Shown: piece after piece, positions 1 through 9,020 of the stretch | Numbering within the stretch: position 1 is the stretch's first letter | Layout of the letters: each line of letters begins with the position of its first letter | NCBI GenBank assembly: GCA_963666465.1 | Contig: OY762824.1 | Location: 2,480,001-2,544,000, forward strand | DNA from: VXYL01 sp963666465 | GTDB taxonomy: Bacteria; Pseudomonadota; Gammaproteobacteria; Pseudomonadales; Azotimanducaceae | Length of the DNA stretch: 64,000 nt | Reading direction: 5' to 3' | The notes under the pieces: generated by a model | What the model saw: the letters and a program-made list of their open reading frames with translations, nothing else | Databases searched by the model: none | Told to the model about the DNA's origin: nothing | Made by a program: the position numbers and the translations under genes

Positions 1-3000
1 TGGAAGCGGGTTCTGGCCGCGTTCGGCGACGACAACGGCTACACGGCGATGACGGCGGCGGAGGCGCAGGCATTTGCCGACCAGGGCTGGCAACGCTGGG
101 TTCCGGTGGCCGCTGCGCTCGCGGCGCTGGCGGCGGCGACCGAACCGGAGCAGCCCCTGACCCTGCCGGCGGTGAGCGTCTCGGCGGGTGCGGACGTCAC
201 GGAAGGCGGGGATGCGGTGTTCACGGTGACGGCGAGCCCGGCGCCTGCGGCGGAGTTGGCGGTGACGGTGACCGTGGCGGCCGAAGGCGACTTCGGCATC
301 ACCGCGGGCAGCCGATCGGTGACGATTCCGACCACGGGCAGCGCCACGCTGACGCTGGCGACAACCAATGACGAGGTTGACGAGCCGGACGGCTCGACGA
401 GCGTGACGGTGGCGGCGGGCGACGGCTACACGGTCGGCGATCCGGCGTCGGGGACCGTGGCCATTGCCGACGACGACCCGGCGGCGGCGGTCGCGACGGT
501 GGACCCGGCTCTGGTTGCGCAGGTGCGTGGCTATGCGGCTGAGACGCATGAAGGCCAGGCGCATGTGGACCGCTGGAAGCGGGTGCTGGCCGCGTTCGGC
601 GACGACAACGGCTACACGGCGATGACGGCGGCGGAGGCGCGGGCATTTGCCGACGGGGGCTGGCAACGGTGGGTTCCGGTGGCCGCTGCGCTCGCGGCGC
701 TGGAAGCGGCGCCCGAACCGCCGGAGCCCGAAACCCTGCCGGCGATCACGGTCTCGGCGGGGGTGGACGTCACGGAAGGCGGGGACGCGACCTTCACGGT
801 GACGGCGAGCCCGGCCCCTGCATCGCCGCTGGCGGTGAGCGTGACGGTGGCGGCCGATGGCGATTACGGCATTGCCTCGGGCACGCAGACCGTCAGCATC
901 CCGGCCACGGGCAGCGCCACGCTGACGCTGGCGACGGTGAATGACGACGCCGACGAGCCCGACGGCTCGGCGAGCGTGACGGTTGACGCCGGCGAGGGCT
1001 ACACGGTGGGTTCCCCCGCGTCGGGCACCGTGGCCATTGCCGACGACGACGACGCGCCGCTTCCGGCGGTGACGGTCTCGGCGGGGGCGGGCGTCACGGA
1101 AGGCGGGGACGCGGCGTTCACGCTGACGGCGAGCCCGGCCCCCGCATCGCCGCTGGCGGTGAGCGTGACGGTGGCGGCCGACGGCGACTACGGCGTTGCC
1201 GCCGGCGGGCGGACGGTGACCATCCCGACCGGCGGCAGCGCGACGCTGACGCTGGCGACGGCCAATGACGACGCCGACGAGGCGGACGGCTCGGCGAGCG
1301 TGACGGTGAACGCGGGCGAGGGCTACACGGTGGGTTCCCCCGCGTCGGGCACCGTGGCCATTGCCGACGACGACGATGCGCCGCTTCCGGCGGTGACGGT
1401 CTCGGCCGGGGCGGGCGTCACGGAAGGCGGGGACGCGGTGTTCACGGTGACGGCGAGCCCGGCCCCCGCATCGCCGCTTGCGGTGAGCGTGACCGTGGCG
1501 GCCGCGGGCGATTACGGCGTAACCGCGGGCAGCCGCACGGTGACCGTCCCGACGACGGGCAGCGCCACCCTGACGCTGACAACGGCCAATGACGACGCCG
1601 ACGAGGCGGACGGCTCGGTGACTGCGACGGTGAACGCGGGCGAGGGCTACACGGTGGGTTCCCCCGCGTCGGGGACCGTGGCCATTGCCGACGACGACGA
1701 CGCGGCGGCGCTTCCGGAGATCACGGTCTCGGCGGGCGGCGCGGTGACGGAAGGCGGGGACGCGACCTTCACGGTGACGGCGAACCCGGCGCCGGCATCG
1801 GAGCTGGCGGTGACGGTGGCGGTTGTGGCCGAGGGCGACTACGGCGTGGCCGCCGGCGGGCGGACGGTGACGATCCCGGCGACGGGCAGCGCCACGCTGA
1901 CGCTGGCGACGACCGGCGACGATGCCGACGAGCCGGACGGCTCGGCGAGCGTGACGGTGACGGCGGGCGACGGCTACACGGTGGGTTCCCCCGCGTCGGG
2001 GACCGTGGCCATTGCCGACGACGACGCGGCGGCGCTTCCGTCGCTGTCGGTGGACGACGTGACGGTGAAGGAGGGCGCGTACCTGGAGTTCACGGTGCGC
2101 CTGTCGGCGCCATCGGCGGGGGGCGTCTCGGTGAAGGTGTCGACGCGGGATTCGACGCCGGTCTCGGCGACGGCGGGGGAGGACTACTGGCCGCTCTCCG
2201 GACGGACGGTGAGCTTCCGCGCGGGCGAGACCGGGCGGTCCGTCGGGGTCATCACCTACGACGACGGCCATGACGAGGAGCCGGAGACGTTCGAGGTGGT
2301 GCTGTCGGATGCGCAAGGCGCGGCGATCGGCGACGGGGTCGCGGTGGGAACCATCGAGCCCGCGCCGACTGGCGCGAGCGTCGACCGCGCCAGGCTGACC
2401 CTGACGTGGCCGGAGCCCCGCGACGGGTTCGGCACGCCGGCGGGCACGGACTGGGCGGTTGCGGTGGACGGCGCGCCGCGGGCGGTGGCGTCGGCGACGG
2501 TGTCGGGGCGCCGGGCGGTGCTGACGCTGGCCGCTCCGGTGGCTCCCGGCGAGGCGGTGACGGTGGGCTACGTGGGCTCGGCCATGCATCCGCTGGCCGA
2601 CGCCGCGGGGCGGCGCTCGGCGGCGTGGGACGGCCTGCCGGCGGTCAACGTCACGCGCGCGCCCTCGCCGGGAGGCGCGGGGCTCGCCCCGGAAGCGCTT
2701 GGGGCGAAGGTGGACGCTGTGCGGCCGGCGGGGGCGGACGTCGCCCGGCCGCCGGCGGCGCTCGCCGCCGTCCCGGCCGGCGCGGCGCGGCTGGACGCCT
2801 CGGGGCTCGGCCTCGCGGACCTCTCGGCGCTGGGCCGGTTCTCGGCGCTGGCGCGGGTGGACCTCTCGGACAACGCGCTGGCCGGTCTGGCGGGCATCGA
2901 GGCGCACGCGGGTCTGCGCGAGCTGGACCTGTCCGGCAACCGGATCGCGGACCTCGGCCCGCTGGCGGCGCTGTCGGGGCTGGAGCGCCTGGACCTCACC

Positions 3001-3354
3001 GGCAACCGCGTGGCGGACCTCGCGCCGCTGGCGGGGCTCCCGGCGCTGCGGGTGCTGGTGCTGGACGGCAACGCGGTCTCGGACCTGGGCCCGCTGACCC
3101 ACCACGCCCGGCTCGGGCAGCTGGGCCTCGCGGACAACGCGGTGGCGGACGTGACGCCGCTGCAGGACCTGCCGCGGCTGCGCCGCCTGGACCTCGGCGG
3201 CAACCCGGTGGCGGACCTGTCGCCGCTCGGCGACGTGGCCTCGCTGGAGTGGCTGGCGCTGCCCGGCGGCCGCGCCGCGGCGGAGGGGGCGCTCATCCGC
3301 CTGACGCGCCTGCGCTGGGTGTGGCCGGGACCGGCCCAGGCGCCGGCGCGGTAG
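1..3354 (+). CDS. Calx-beta repeat surface protein with C-terminal leucine-rich repeats (5' partial)
   Basis: The frame is open from the first base, so the true start lies upstream; 1117 codons are visible. It has about six Calx-beta type units of about 105 residues, starting near bases 163, 736, 1060, 1384, 1711 and 2035. Each carries a VTEGGDA-like strand and ends near VAIADDD, an acidic calcium-binding-type signature. Two copies of a spacer with WKRVLAAFGDDNGYTAMTAAEA lie at 1-130 and 572-700. After the last unit come a SwmB-like Ig-type stretch (about 2370-2680) and at least six LRR units with LDLSGNRIADL-type cores (2790-3300). Calx-beta and LRR domains point to an extracellular adhesive or calcium-binding protein. 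Units 2 to 4 are nearly identical in DNA, a sign of recent tandem expansion. A decayed relative with a different C-terminus lies at 31.8-33.8 kb. Confidence 0.85.
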   Translation, partial: WKRVLAAFGDDNGYTAMTAAEAQAFADQGWQRWVPVAAALAALAAATEPEQPLTLPAVSVSAGADVTEGGDAVFTVTASPAPAAELAVTVTVAAEGDFGITAGSRSVTIPTTGSATLTLATTNDEVDEPDGSTSVTVAAGDGYTVGDPASGTVAIADDDPAAAVATVDPALVAQVRGYAAETHEGQAHVDRWKRVLAAFGDDNGYTAMTAAEARAFADGGWQRWVPVAAALAALEAAPEPPEPETLPAITVSAGVDVTEGGDATFTVTASPAPASPLAVSVTVAADGDYGIASGTQTVSIPATGSATLTLATVNDDADEPDGSASVTVDAGEGYTVGSPASGTVAIADDDDAPLPAVTVSAGAGVTEGGDAAFTLTASPAPASPLAVSVTVAADGDYGVAAGGRTVTIPTGGSATLTLATANDDADEADGSASVTVNAGEGYTVGSPASGTVAIADDDDAPLPAVTVSAGAGVTEGGDAVFTVTASPAPASPLAVSVTVAAAGDYGVTAGSRTVTVPTTGSATLTLTTANDDADEADGSVTATVNAGEGYTVGSPASGTVAIADDDDAAALPEITVSAGGAVTEGGDATFTVTANPAPASELAVTVAVVAEGDYGVAAGGRTVTIPATGSATLTLATTGDDADEPDGSASVTVTAGDGYTVGSPASGTVAIADDDAAALPSLSVDDVTVKEGAYLEFTVRLSAPSAGGVSVKVSTRDSTPVSATAGEDYWPLSGRTVSFRAGETGRSVGVITYDDGHDEEPETFEVVLSDAQGAAIGDGVAVGTIEPAPTGASVDRARLTLTWPEPRDGFGTPAGTDWAVAVDGAPRAVASATVSGRRAVLTLAAPVAPGEAVTVGYVGSAMHPLADAAGRRSAAWDGLPAVNVTRAPSPGGAGLAPEALGAKVDAVRPAGADVARPPAALAAVPAGAARLDASGLGLADLSALGRFSALARVDLSDNALAGLAGIEAHAGLRELDLSGNRIADLGPLAALSGLERLDLTGNRVADLAPLAGLPALRVLVLDGNAVSDLGPLTHHARLGQLGLADNAVADVTPLQDLPRLRRLDLGGNPVADLSPLGDVASLEWLALPGGRAAAEGALIRLTRLRWVWPGPAQAPAR

Positions 3355-3426
3355 CCGGCGGGGACGAAATGTTTGTGTGTCGGGAACGGTGCTTTGCGAC
3401 CGCATCGACCTTCTCGCCGTTCCTCG

Positions 3427-3573
3427 GGGGGAGGGTATCCTGCCCTCCGTCGCGCCCGCGAGGGCGCGCAGGGAACACGCCTTTCCGGTCGATCCAGCCA
3501 TCTCGGACCGCGCCGGCCTTGCAAGCACGCGCCTTGCGGCGCGATGGAGGGCAGGATGCCCTCCCCCCAACGC
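3427..3573. repeat. Intergenic GGAGGGCG-type palindromic repeat
   Basis: Two outer arms of the form GGGAGGG...CCCTCC face each other around 50 to 90 bases of GCGCG-rich sequence. This family recurs through the window in intergenic DNA, with long copies at 48071, 58096 and 61757. No coding function is visible. Confidence 0.6.
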
Positions 3574-3639
3574 GGCACCAGCCTGTCCGCCGGTGTGCAA
3601 AGTGCGTCACCACCGGCCAACGGCGTCAGTGGCGGCGAG

Positions 3640-3957
3640 GCGGGCATCTGGCTGCGCTCTCGACCGCCGCGCCGTGCCACGCGGAGCTTTGGCATGGCGT
3701 CGAGCACTCCGTTCACGCGGACCGCAACCGAGCGGGACTCGAGCACTTCCTCGAGAGGTTGGACGTTCAGGCGTTTGGTCCGGAGGCCGGCAGACACTGG
3801 GGACATCCGCGAGCAGCTGAATCGGCGCGGCACCCCCATCGGGTCGAACGACTTGCTCATCGCCGCCCATGCCCGGAGCATGAAGGCAACCTTGGTCACC
3901 AACAACGTCCGGGAGTTCTCTCGCGTGCCTGGCCTCGAGGTGGTCAACTGGGTTTGA
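3640..3957 (+). pseudogene. VapC-type PIN-domain toxin, frameshifted and N-terminally truncated
   Basis: The middle of a VapC protein (ALSTAAPCHAELWHGVE ... HWG) is readable up to about base 3800. The C-terminal part (DIREQLNRRGTPIGSNDLL ... LVTNNVREF) continues in another frame from 3802 to the stop at 3957. The GxxIGxNDLLIAAHA and LVTNN-EF motifs are hallmarks of the PIN nuclease family. The N-terminal strand with the first catalytic Asp is absent and no antitoxin gene precedes it. A one-base gain (or two-base loss) at the tggggac sequence explains the frame change. It is a dead remnant. Confidence 0.75.
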
Positions 3958-4030
3958 GCTCCGGCGGGCGGCGTTGGTCTCTTTTTGGAGGAGGCGTCCG
4001 GTTGGATCGGATGGGAAGGAAAAGCGATAC

Positions 4031-5473
4031 ATGTGGCTGAAGCGGGTGATCGAGTTCCCTCTGGCTGTGCTGGCGACGATGCCGGTCGCGGCTGAACGGC
4101 CTGCCGCAACGTTCCTCGACGAGTACGTCAACGCCCCCGACGACAGCTATGCCTGGCAAGTCGCCGCGACCCACCCGGGCGAGCATGTCGACACCGTCGT
4201 CATCGACCTCGTCTCGCAGCACTGGCTCACGCCAGAGCAGGTGGGTCGAACCGAGTGGCGGCATTGGCTGGTGGTGGCGATTCCCAAGGAGACGAACTCC
4301 GACGCAGCACTCCTGTTCATCGGCGGAGGCAGCAACCGGCCCCCGGATGAGGCGGAACCGCCCGGCCCCAACGAGCGCATGATCCAGGTCGCTGCGGCCA
4401 CCGGAACAGCGGCGGCGGAACTACGCATGGTTCCGAACCAGCCGCTCACCTTCCATGGGGACGGCCAGCCGCGCTGGGAGGACGACCTCACCGGCTACGC
4501 CTGGGCGCACTACCTCGATACCGGGAACGCCCAGTGGCTGCCGCGCGGCCCCATGGTGAAGAGCGCCGTGCGGGCAATGGATGCGCTTGAGGAGTTCTCC
4601 GCTGGGCGCGAGGATGTAACGAACATCGCTCGTTTCGTCGTCGCGGGAGGTTCGAAACGCGGCTGGACCACCTGGCTTACCGGTGCCGTGGATTCGCGAG
4701 TGATCGCCATCGCTCCCATCGTCATCGACGTCCTCAACGTCGATGCCTCCATGCGCCACCACTTCGCCGCCTACGGCTTCTGGGCCCCGGCCATTGGCAA
4801 CTACGTCGCCCACGGAATCATGCAGCGCATGGATCATCCCCGCCTCGCCGAAATCTACTCCCTCGTGGACCCTTACGCCTACCTGCACCGCCTGACGATG
4901 CCAAAGCTCGTGCTGAACGCCGCCGGCGATCAGTTCTTCCTGCCGGATTCCTCGCAGTTCTACTTCGACGACCTGCGCGGCGAAAGCTACCTGCGTTACG
5001 TCGCCAACGCCGACCACGGCATGGACGACAGCGACGCCCTCGCCACGCTGACGGCTTTCCATTCGCTGATGGTGCGGGGCAACAAGCCTCCGCAGCTAAG
5101 GTGGACCCGCGGCGAACACGGCACGCTAACAGCGCTCGCGACGCCCAAGCCGCAAGCGGCGCGACTGTGGCAGGCAACCAATCCCCGTGCCCGGGACTTC
5201 CGCGTCGAAACTCTGGGCCGCAAGTACGTCTCCACTCCACTCGAACCAGACCGGGACGGCACATACACCGCACCGGTGCCCTCACCAGAACAAGGCTGGA
5301 GCGCCTACTTCATGGAGTTCGACTGGGACGTAGGCGCGGCCGTACCCCTAAAGCTGACGACGGAAGTGGTGGTAACCCCAGATGCCCTGCCCTTCGCCAA
5401 CAAGCCCCAGGGCCTCCCCCTTCGGCAACTGTCACCTGCAATACAGCAAGCTCAGAGACCGCCGAGCAACTAG
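4031..5473 (+). CDS. PhoPQ-activated pathogenicity-related (PqaA-type) secreted protein
   Basis: This 480-residue protein matches the PhoPQ_related/PqaA alpha/beta-hydrolase-like family. Recognisable blocks are YVNAPDDSYAW, SQHWLTPEQV, LLFIGGGSNRPP, VAGGSKRGWTTWLTGA (nucleophile-elbow-like GGSKRG) and NADHGMDDSD. The chosen ATG at 4031 gives a signal peptide (MWLKRV then a hydrophobic stretch ending MPVAA) and has an AAGGA element ten bases upstream; an in-frame ATG at 3974 would add 19 charged residues and spoil the signal. The substrate is unknown. The frame ends in a short tail, and family-unlike but protein-like sequence continues in another frame just downstream. Confidence 0.85.
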   Translation: MWLKRVIEFPLAVLATMPVAAERPAATFLDEYVNAPDDSYAWQVAATHPGEHVDTVVIDLVSQHWLTPEQVGRTEWRHWLVVAIPKETNSDAALLFIGGGSNRPPDEAEPPGPNERMIQVAAATGTAAAELRMVPNQPLTFHGDGQPRWEDDLTGYAWAHYLDTGNAQWLPRGPMVKSAVRAMDALEEFSAGREDVTNIARFVVAGGSKRGWTTWLTGAVDSRVIAIAPIVIDVLNVDASMRHHFAAYGFWAPAIGNYVAHGIMQRMDHPRLAEIYSLVDPYAYLHRLTMPKLVLNAAGDQFFLPDSSQFYFDDLRGESYLRYVANADHGMDDSDALATLTAFHSLMVRGNKPPQLRWTRGEHGTLTALATPKPQAARLWQATNPRARDFRVETLGRKYVSTPLEPDRDGTYTAPVPSPEQGWSAYFMEFDWDVGAAVPLKLTTEVVVTPDALPFANKPQGLPLRQLSPAIQQAQRPPSN

Positions 5474-5694
5474 CCAAGGAACTGCCAACCGCGCTAGCCA
5501 ACGCAGGCTTCGCCCCGTCCCGCCTCGACACAACCCTCGACGGCTCCAACCTCTACCTCAACTGGCCCATCACCGCCCGCTTCGGCGATGAGCTGCAGGC
5601 CGTCCGCACCTACCTCGCCAACCAACAATGCGGGGGTCATGCGTTGCAGCTCGAATCGGGCTCTGCAATCACACTCCCGCCTGTGCCGCGGTAG
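5405..5694 (+). pseudogene. Possible frameshifted C-terminal extension of the PqaA-like protein
   Basis: Directly overlapping the end of the preceding gene, the frame ending at 5694 encodes protein-like sequence with TAEQLAKELPTALANAGF and YLANQQCGGHALQLESGSA, with alternating amphipathic helices and strands and no start codon of its own. I do not recognise the domain. It may be an extension separated from the upstream gene by a frameshift near 5400-5470, or the remnant of another gene. From 5695 to 5844 nothing is seen. Confidence 0.35.
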
Positions 5695-5844
5695 CCGATC
5701 GACGAGGGCCTTCGCTCAGGGAAGGTTCAGGTGCTTGCGACGCAAAGATGCCCGCGCCCGAGACTTACTCCGAGGGAGGCACATCAGGCAACATCGTACG
5801 AGCAAGCACATCGGAACTGATCAGCGCCCTCCCCTAAAGCACCC

Positions 5845-6324
5845 CTAAAGCAGGTCCAGGCGCTTGCGAGGCAAGATGCCCTCCCTGGCCACAAGCCTGT
5901 ATTGGGGCGTCGTTCGTGGCAGCCTGATTGCGCCACTTGCGAGCCAGACGAAAGCACCCTTGTCGGTTAGCCGACCGAGCGGCTCCCCTTCACCGGCGAG
6001 CCAGTCCTTGAGCCATCGGAGTTTGTTGAGCATCGCCCGAACTTCGCTGGTTTGGGCACTGTGCATCTCAATCCAGATCGCACGTTCGTTGTGTCGGCCC
6101 CCGCGCAAGTCGATGCCGTAATCCCAGCGCGGATCGTTGGGTTTCGCCGCGGTGAGAGCGGTGTCAAGGTCGATGCTGCCGGTCAGGCGGCTTGGATCAG
6201 CGCATGTGACGAGTTGGCGATGTGCATTCTGCAGCGCTTGGAGGCCGTGACGGTACGCGGGCGCAACGGAAGGCACAGACTCGACTGCCTCCTGAAAGGC
6301 GGTTCGACGAGGTCGCCTAGCCAC
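5845..6324 (-). CDS. Uncharacterised small protein paired with an AAA ATPase, nuclease-like motif
   Basis: About 159 residues from a GTG at 6324 that overlaps the stop of the upstream ATPase gene by eight bases and has a GAGGTGG ribosome-binding site; a TTG at 6345 is an alternative start. I do not recognise the family. The core reads WDYGIDLRGG, then an AIWIEMHSA strand followed by the helix EVRAMLNKLRWLKDWL. An Asp in a WDYGID-type strand followed by E-x-H in the next strand and a Lys-bearing helix resembles the layout of PD-(D/E)xK-like nucleases, with His in place of Lys. That reading is inference. The overlap with the ATPase gene suggests a two-component unit, perhaps defensive. Confidence 0.55.
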   Translation of the reverse strand: MARRPRRTAFQEAVESVPSVAPAYRHGLQALQNAHRQLVTCADPSRLTGSIDLDTALTAAKPNDPRWDYGIDLRGGRHNERAIWIEMHSAQTSEVRAMLNKLRWLKDWLAGEGEPLGRLTDKGAFVWLASGAIRLPRTTPQYRLVAREGILPRKRLDLL

Positions 6325-7456
6325 GTCGGTTCGCCACCTCGGCAACGACCTCAGCGGCCGTGCCGGAAAACTCCGTCAAGCCTCCCCACCCGCGTTCTGC
6401 GTCATCGTCGGCACCGGGGTCAAGCCGAGAGATGTCGTGGACATCGGCCCCACGGGAGAAGTAATACACGCGGAAATCTCCATGAAGTGCTGTTTCTGCC
6501 AGCGCTGCCGTGGGATTGCGGCGCTCAAGCCCAAGGAGCCTCAGTACGTCCGGGACACCGCCATCGTTGTCCTGCAGAAAGCGAAGTGCCCATATCAGGT
6601 CCAGCACATGGGGGGAATGCGTTGAAAGGCAAACTCGATAGCCCCGCCAAAGAAGCTCGATTACGACCGCCAAAACCGCCGTGATGGCATGGGGGTGGAG
6701 CCCCATTTCGAGCTCTTCGATGACAACCCACTCGAGTTGGTCGCGACGGGCTATCTTCGCCGGCGGCAGGAGGTGATAAAAGCCCAATAGCAAAGGCATG
6801 AACTCCCGCTGGCCAGCAGACCAGACGAGAAAGGGGAGGACGGTGCCTTCTTCGTTTTGCAGCACGATGCGGCGCTGCATTTGCGACACCTCGGTTCGGA
6901 GTTCGAACCCTGCGAAGATCCGGTCCGCGAGTGGAGCCCGCAGAGCTTGCTTCAGCCTGTTGCGCCTCGGAAACAGGCCGGCAGGGGTAGAGAAGTCCGT
7001 CTGAACAAGCTCGTGCAGCTTCTCGCTAAACGCACGCAACACGAAAGGGTCGCCTGCGCGGTAGTCGGAGAAAGGGCGGGTTAGGCCATCTCGAACACCC
7101 ATGACGCGCTGGGCGGGAATGTAGAAGAGTGATTCACTGGCTTCGTGCCTGCTCCTGCGACTGCCGGTCAGGGATGTCAGTTCGACTTTCTTGCCGTCAC
7201 GACGGAGCAACGAGGATTCGGACGCGAGGAGGGCGGATCCCTCGCCGAAGTAAAGCTGAGAGAATTCGCTAGCGTCCCCCCACTCAAGGCCGAATCTTTG
7301 CATTTCGGCATGAATCGACCGCCGGTCGAGCAGAAGCTTGAGCAACTGAAGGAGGATGCTCTTTCCCGTCGCCTGCGGTCCCACCAAGACCGTCAAATCG
7401 CCGAACGTGATGTCCGCGTCCACGATCGGGCCGAAGGCCTCTACCTTGATCCGCAC
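6317..7456 (-). CDS. AAA/ABC-type ATPase of the SMC-like (AAA_15/AAA_21) class
   Basis: The protein has 379 residues from a GTG start 47 bases after xylA. It shows Walker A GPQATGKS (about 26-33), an ABC-signature-like SAGQREFMPLL near residue 217, Walker B VVIEELEMGLHP and an STHSPHVL switch histidine near residue 283. This domain order is that of SMC-like ATPases found in retron, PARIS, Gabija, AbiL-type and other phage-defence systems. It has no coiled coil of note and no fused nuclease; the overlapping downstream gene may supply the effector. A housekeeping role is less likely given the lack of a conserved neighbour. Confidence 0.75.
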   Translation of the reverse strand: MRIKVEAFGPIVDADITFGDLTVLVGPQATGKSILLQLLKLLLDRRSIHAEMQRFGLEWGDASEFSQLYFGEGSALLASESSLLRRDGKKVELTSLTGSRRSRHEASESLFYIPAQRVMGVRDGLTRPFSDYRAGDPFVLRAFSEKLHELVQTDFSTPAGLFPRRNRLKQALRAPLADRIFAGFELRTEVSQMQRRIVLQNEEGTVLPFLVWSAGQREFMPLLLGFYHLLPPAKIARRDQLEWVVIEELEMGLHPHAITAVLAVVIELLWRGYRVCLSTHSPHVLDLIWALRFLQDNDGGVPDVLRLLGLERRNPTAALAETALHGDFRVYYFSRGADVHDISRLDPGADDDAERGWGGLTEFSGTAAEVVAEVANRRG

Positions 7457-7503
7457 CGGCTTTGCGTCTCCAACTTTGGCACGGGATCATACACAGGGGC
7501 AGG

Positions 7504-8817
7504 CTATCGGATGTAACGCAACACCACGTTCTCCAGGAGCTCCTGACGGCCGCTTACGGGCGTCAAGTTTGCACTGCTCTCTCTTGCACGCTCGGAGAGC
7601 GAGGTCAGTGACTCCCGGCCGCCAAGGATGCTCTGGCCCAAGGCGCCGTCCCAGCCGGCGTAGCGCTTGCTCACGTTGTCTTCGAGTTCACCGCCTTCGA
7701 TCAGGGCCGCGGCGTTGACGAGGCCCCTTGCGAGGGTGTCCATGCCGCCGATGTGGCCGTGGAAGAGGTCTTCGCGGGCCATGCTTTGGCGGCGCAGCTT
7801 CGCGTCGAAGTTGAAGCCGCCGGTGCCGAGGCCGCCGGCGTTGAGGATTTCGCGCAGCACGAGGGTTGCTTCCTCGATGCCGTTGGGGAACTGGTCGGTG
7901 TCCCAGCCGTTCTGGGCATCGCCTCGGTTGGCGTCCACGCTGCCGAAGATTCCGTGGGCGATGGCGTAGGCGACCTCGTGCTGGAAGGTGTGGCCGGCGA
8001 GGGTGGCGTGGTTGCACTCGATGTTGAGCTTGAACTCGTCGGCGATGCCGTATTTCTGCAGGAAGGCGTAGCAGGCGGCGGCGTCATAGTCGTATTGGTG
8101 CTTGGTGGGTTCGCACGGCTTGGGTTCGATCAAAAGGGTGCCGTGGAAGCCGATTCGGTGCTTGTGCTCCGCCACCATGTTCATGAAGCGGCCGAGCTGG
8201 TCGGATTCGCGCCTGAGGTCGGTGTTCAGCAGGGTGTCGTAGCCCTCGCGGCCACCCCAGAGGACGTAGTTCTCGCCGCCAAGCTGGTGCGTGAGGTCGA
8301 GCACGCAGCGCACTTGCGCCGCGGCGTGGGCGAAGACTTCCGGGTTTGGATTGGTGGCGGCGCCGGCGGCGTAGCGCGGATGGCCGAAGAGGTTTGCCGT
8401 GCCCCAGAGGAGCTTCACGCCGGTGCGCTCCATTGCGGTCGCGAGATCTTCGCCGATGGCCTTGAGGTTGGCTTCGGATTCGGCATAGGAGTCGCCTTCC
8501 GGCGCCACGTCGCGGTCGTGGAAGCAGAAGTAGGGCACGGTGAGCTTCCCGAAGAACTCGAACGCCGCGGCCAGCTTGTCGCGAGCGGCAACCATTGCGT
8601 CGTTGCGGCCCCGCCAAGGCCGGTCCCAGGTGCCGTCGCCGAAAACGTCATCGCCCGGAGCGTCGAACGAGTGCCAGTAGCAGACGGCGAAGCGCAGGTG
8701 TTCGGCCATGGTCTTGCCAAGCACCACGGCATCCGCGTCGTAGTGACGGAAGGCGAATGGATTGGTGGATTCCGCGCCTTCGAAGCGAATGGTCTCGACG
8801 TTGGGGAAAAAGCTCAT
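7504..8817 (-). CDS. xylA: Xylose isomerase
   Basis: Converts D-xylose to D-xylulose, first step of bacterial xylose use, with two divalent metal ions. The 437-residue length matches the proteobacterial class II enzymes. Visible active-site elements are the FHDRDVAPEG stretch with the catalytic His (residue 100) and Asp (103), the NIECNHATLAGHTFQHE metal-ligand region, and GSVDANRGDAQNGWDTDQFP near the C-terminus. The ATG at 8817 (MSFFPNVETI) follows a GAGG element; upstream in-frame codons give low-complexity sequence. It lies downstream of xylB on the same strand with a 203-base gap. No xylose regulator or transporter is in the window. Confidence 0.96.
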   Translation of the reverse strand: MSFFPNVETIRFEGAESTNPFAFRHYDADAVVLGKTMAEHLRFAVCYWHSFDAPGDDVFGDGTWDRPWRGRNDAMVAARDKLAAAFEFFGKLTVPYFCFHDRDVAPEGDSYAESEANLKAIGEDLATAMERTGVKLLWGTANLFGHPRYAAGAATNPNPEVFAHAAAQVRCVLDLTHQLGGENYVLWGGREGYDTLLNTDLRRESDQLGRFMNMVAEHKHRIGFHGTLLIEPKPCEPTKHQYDYDAAACYAFLQKYGIADEFKLNIECNHATLAGHTFQHEVAYAIAHGIFGSVDANRGDAQNGWDTDQFPNGIEEATLVLREILNAGGLGTGGFNFDAKLRRQSMAREDLFHGHIGGMDTLARGLVNAAALIEGGELEDNVSKRYAGWDGALGQSILGGRESLTSLSERARESSANLTPVSGRQELLENVVLRYIR

Positions 8818-9020
8818 GGGCTGCCTCGCGTGGGTGTTCGCAAACGATGGTAGCGCGCCCGGAGGGGCTTCGTTGTGACGCCGGGCGGGTCCTTCTTCGG
8901 CGCGGTCACGTTCCCCGCGTCCTCCAATGAGGCGTTCGCGCCTGCGCGCCTGTCGGCACGAGCGAGGGCGCATTCTCCACTCCCCAAAGGCGGCAGTGAT
9001 AGGAGACGGTGGTCAGCCGG

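Noticed and set aside
2406..4040. Long open frame over the 3' end of the Calx-beta gene
   Set aside because: It is a shadow of the GC-rich LRR sequence in another frame, rich in Gly, Arg and Ala; only its last ~50 codons carry real (VapC) sequence.
7753..8853. Plus-strand open frame of 366 codons opposite xylA
   Set aside because: The minus strand encodes a well-conserved xylose isomerase; the plus frame has no family features.
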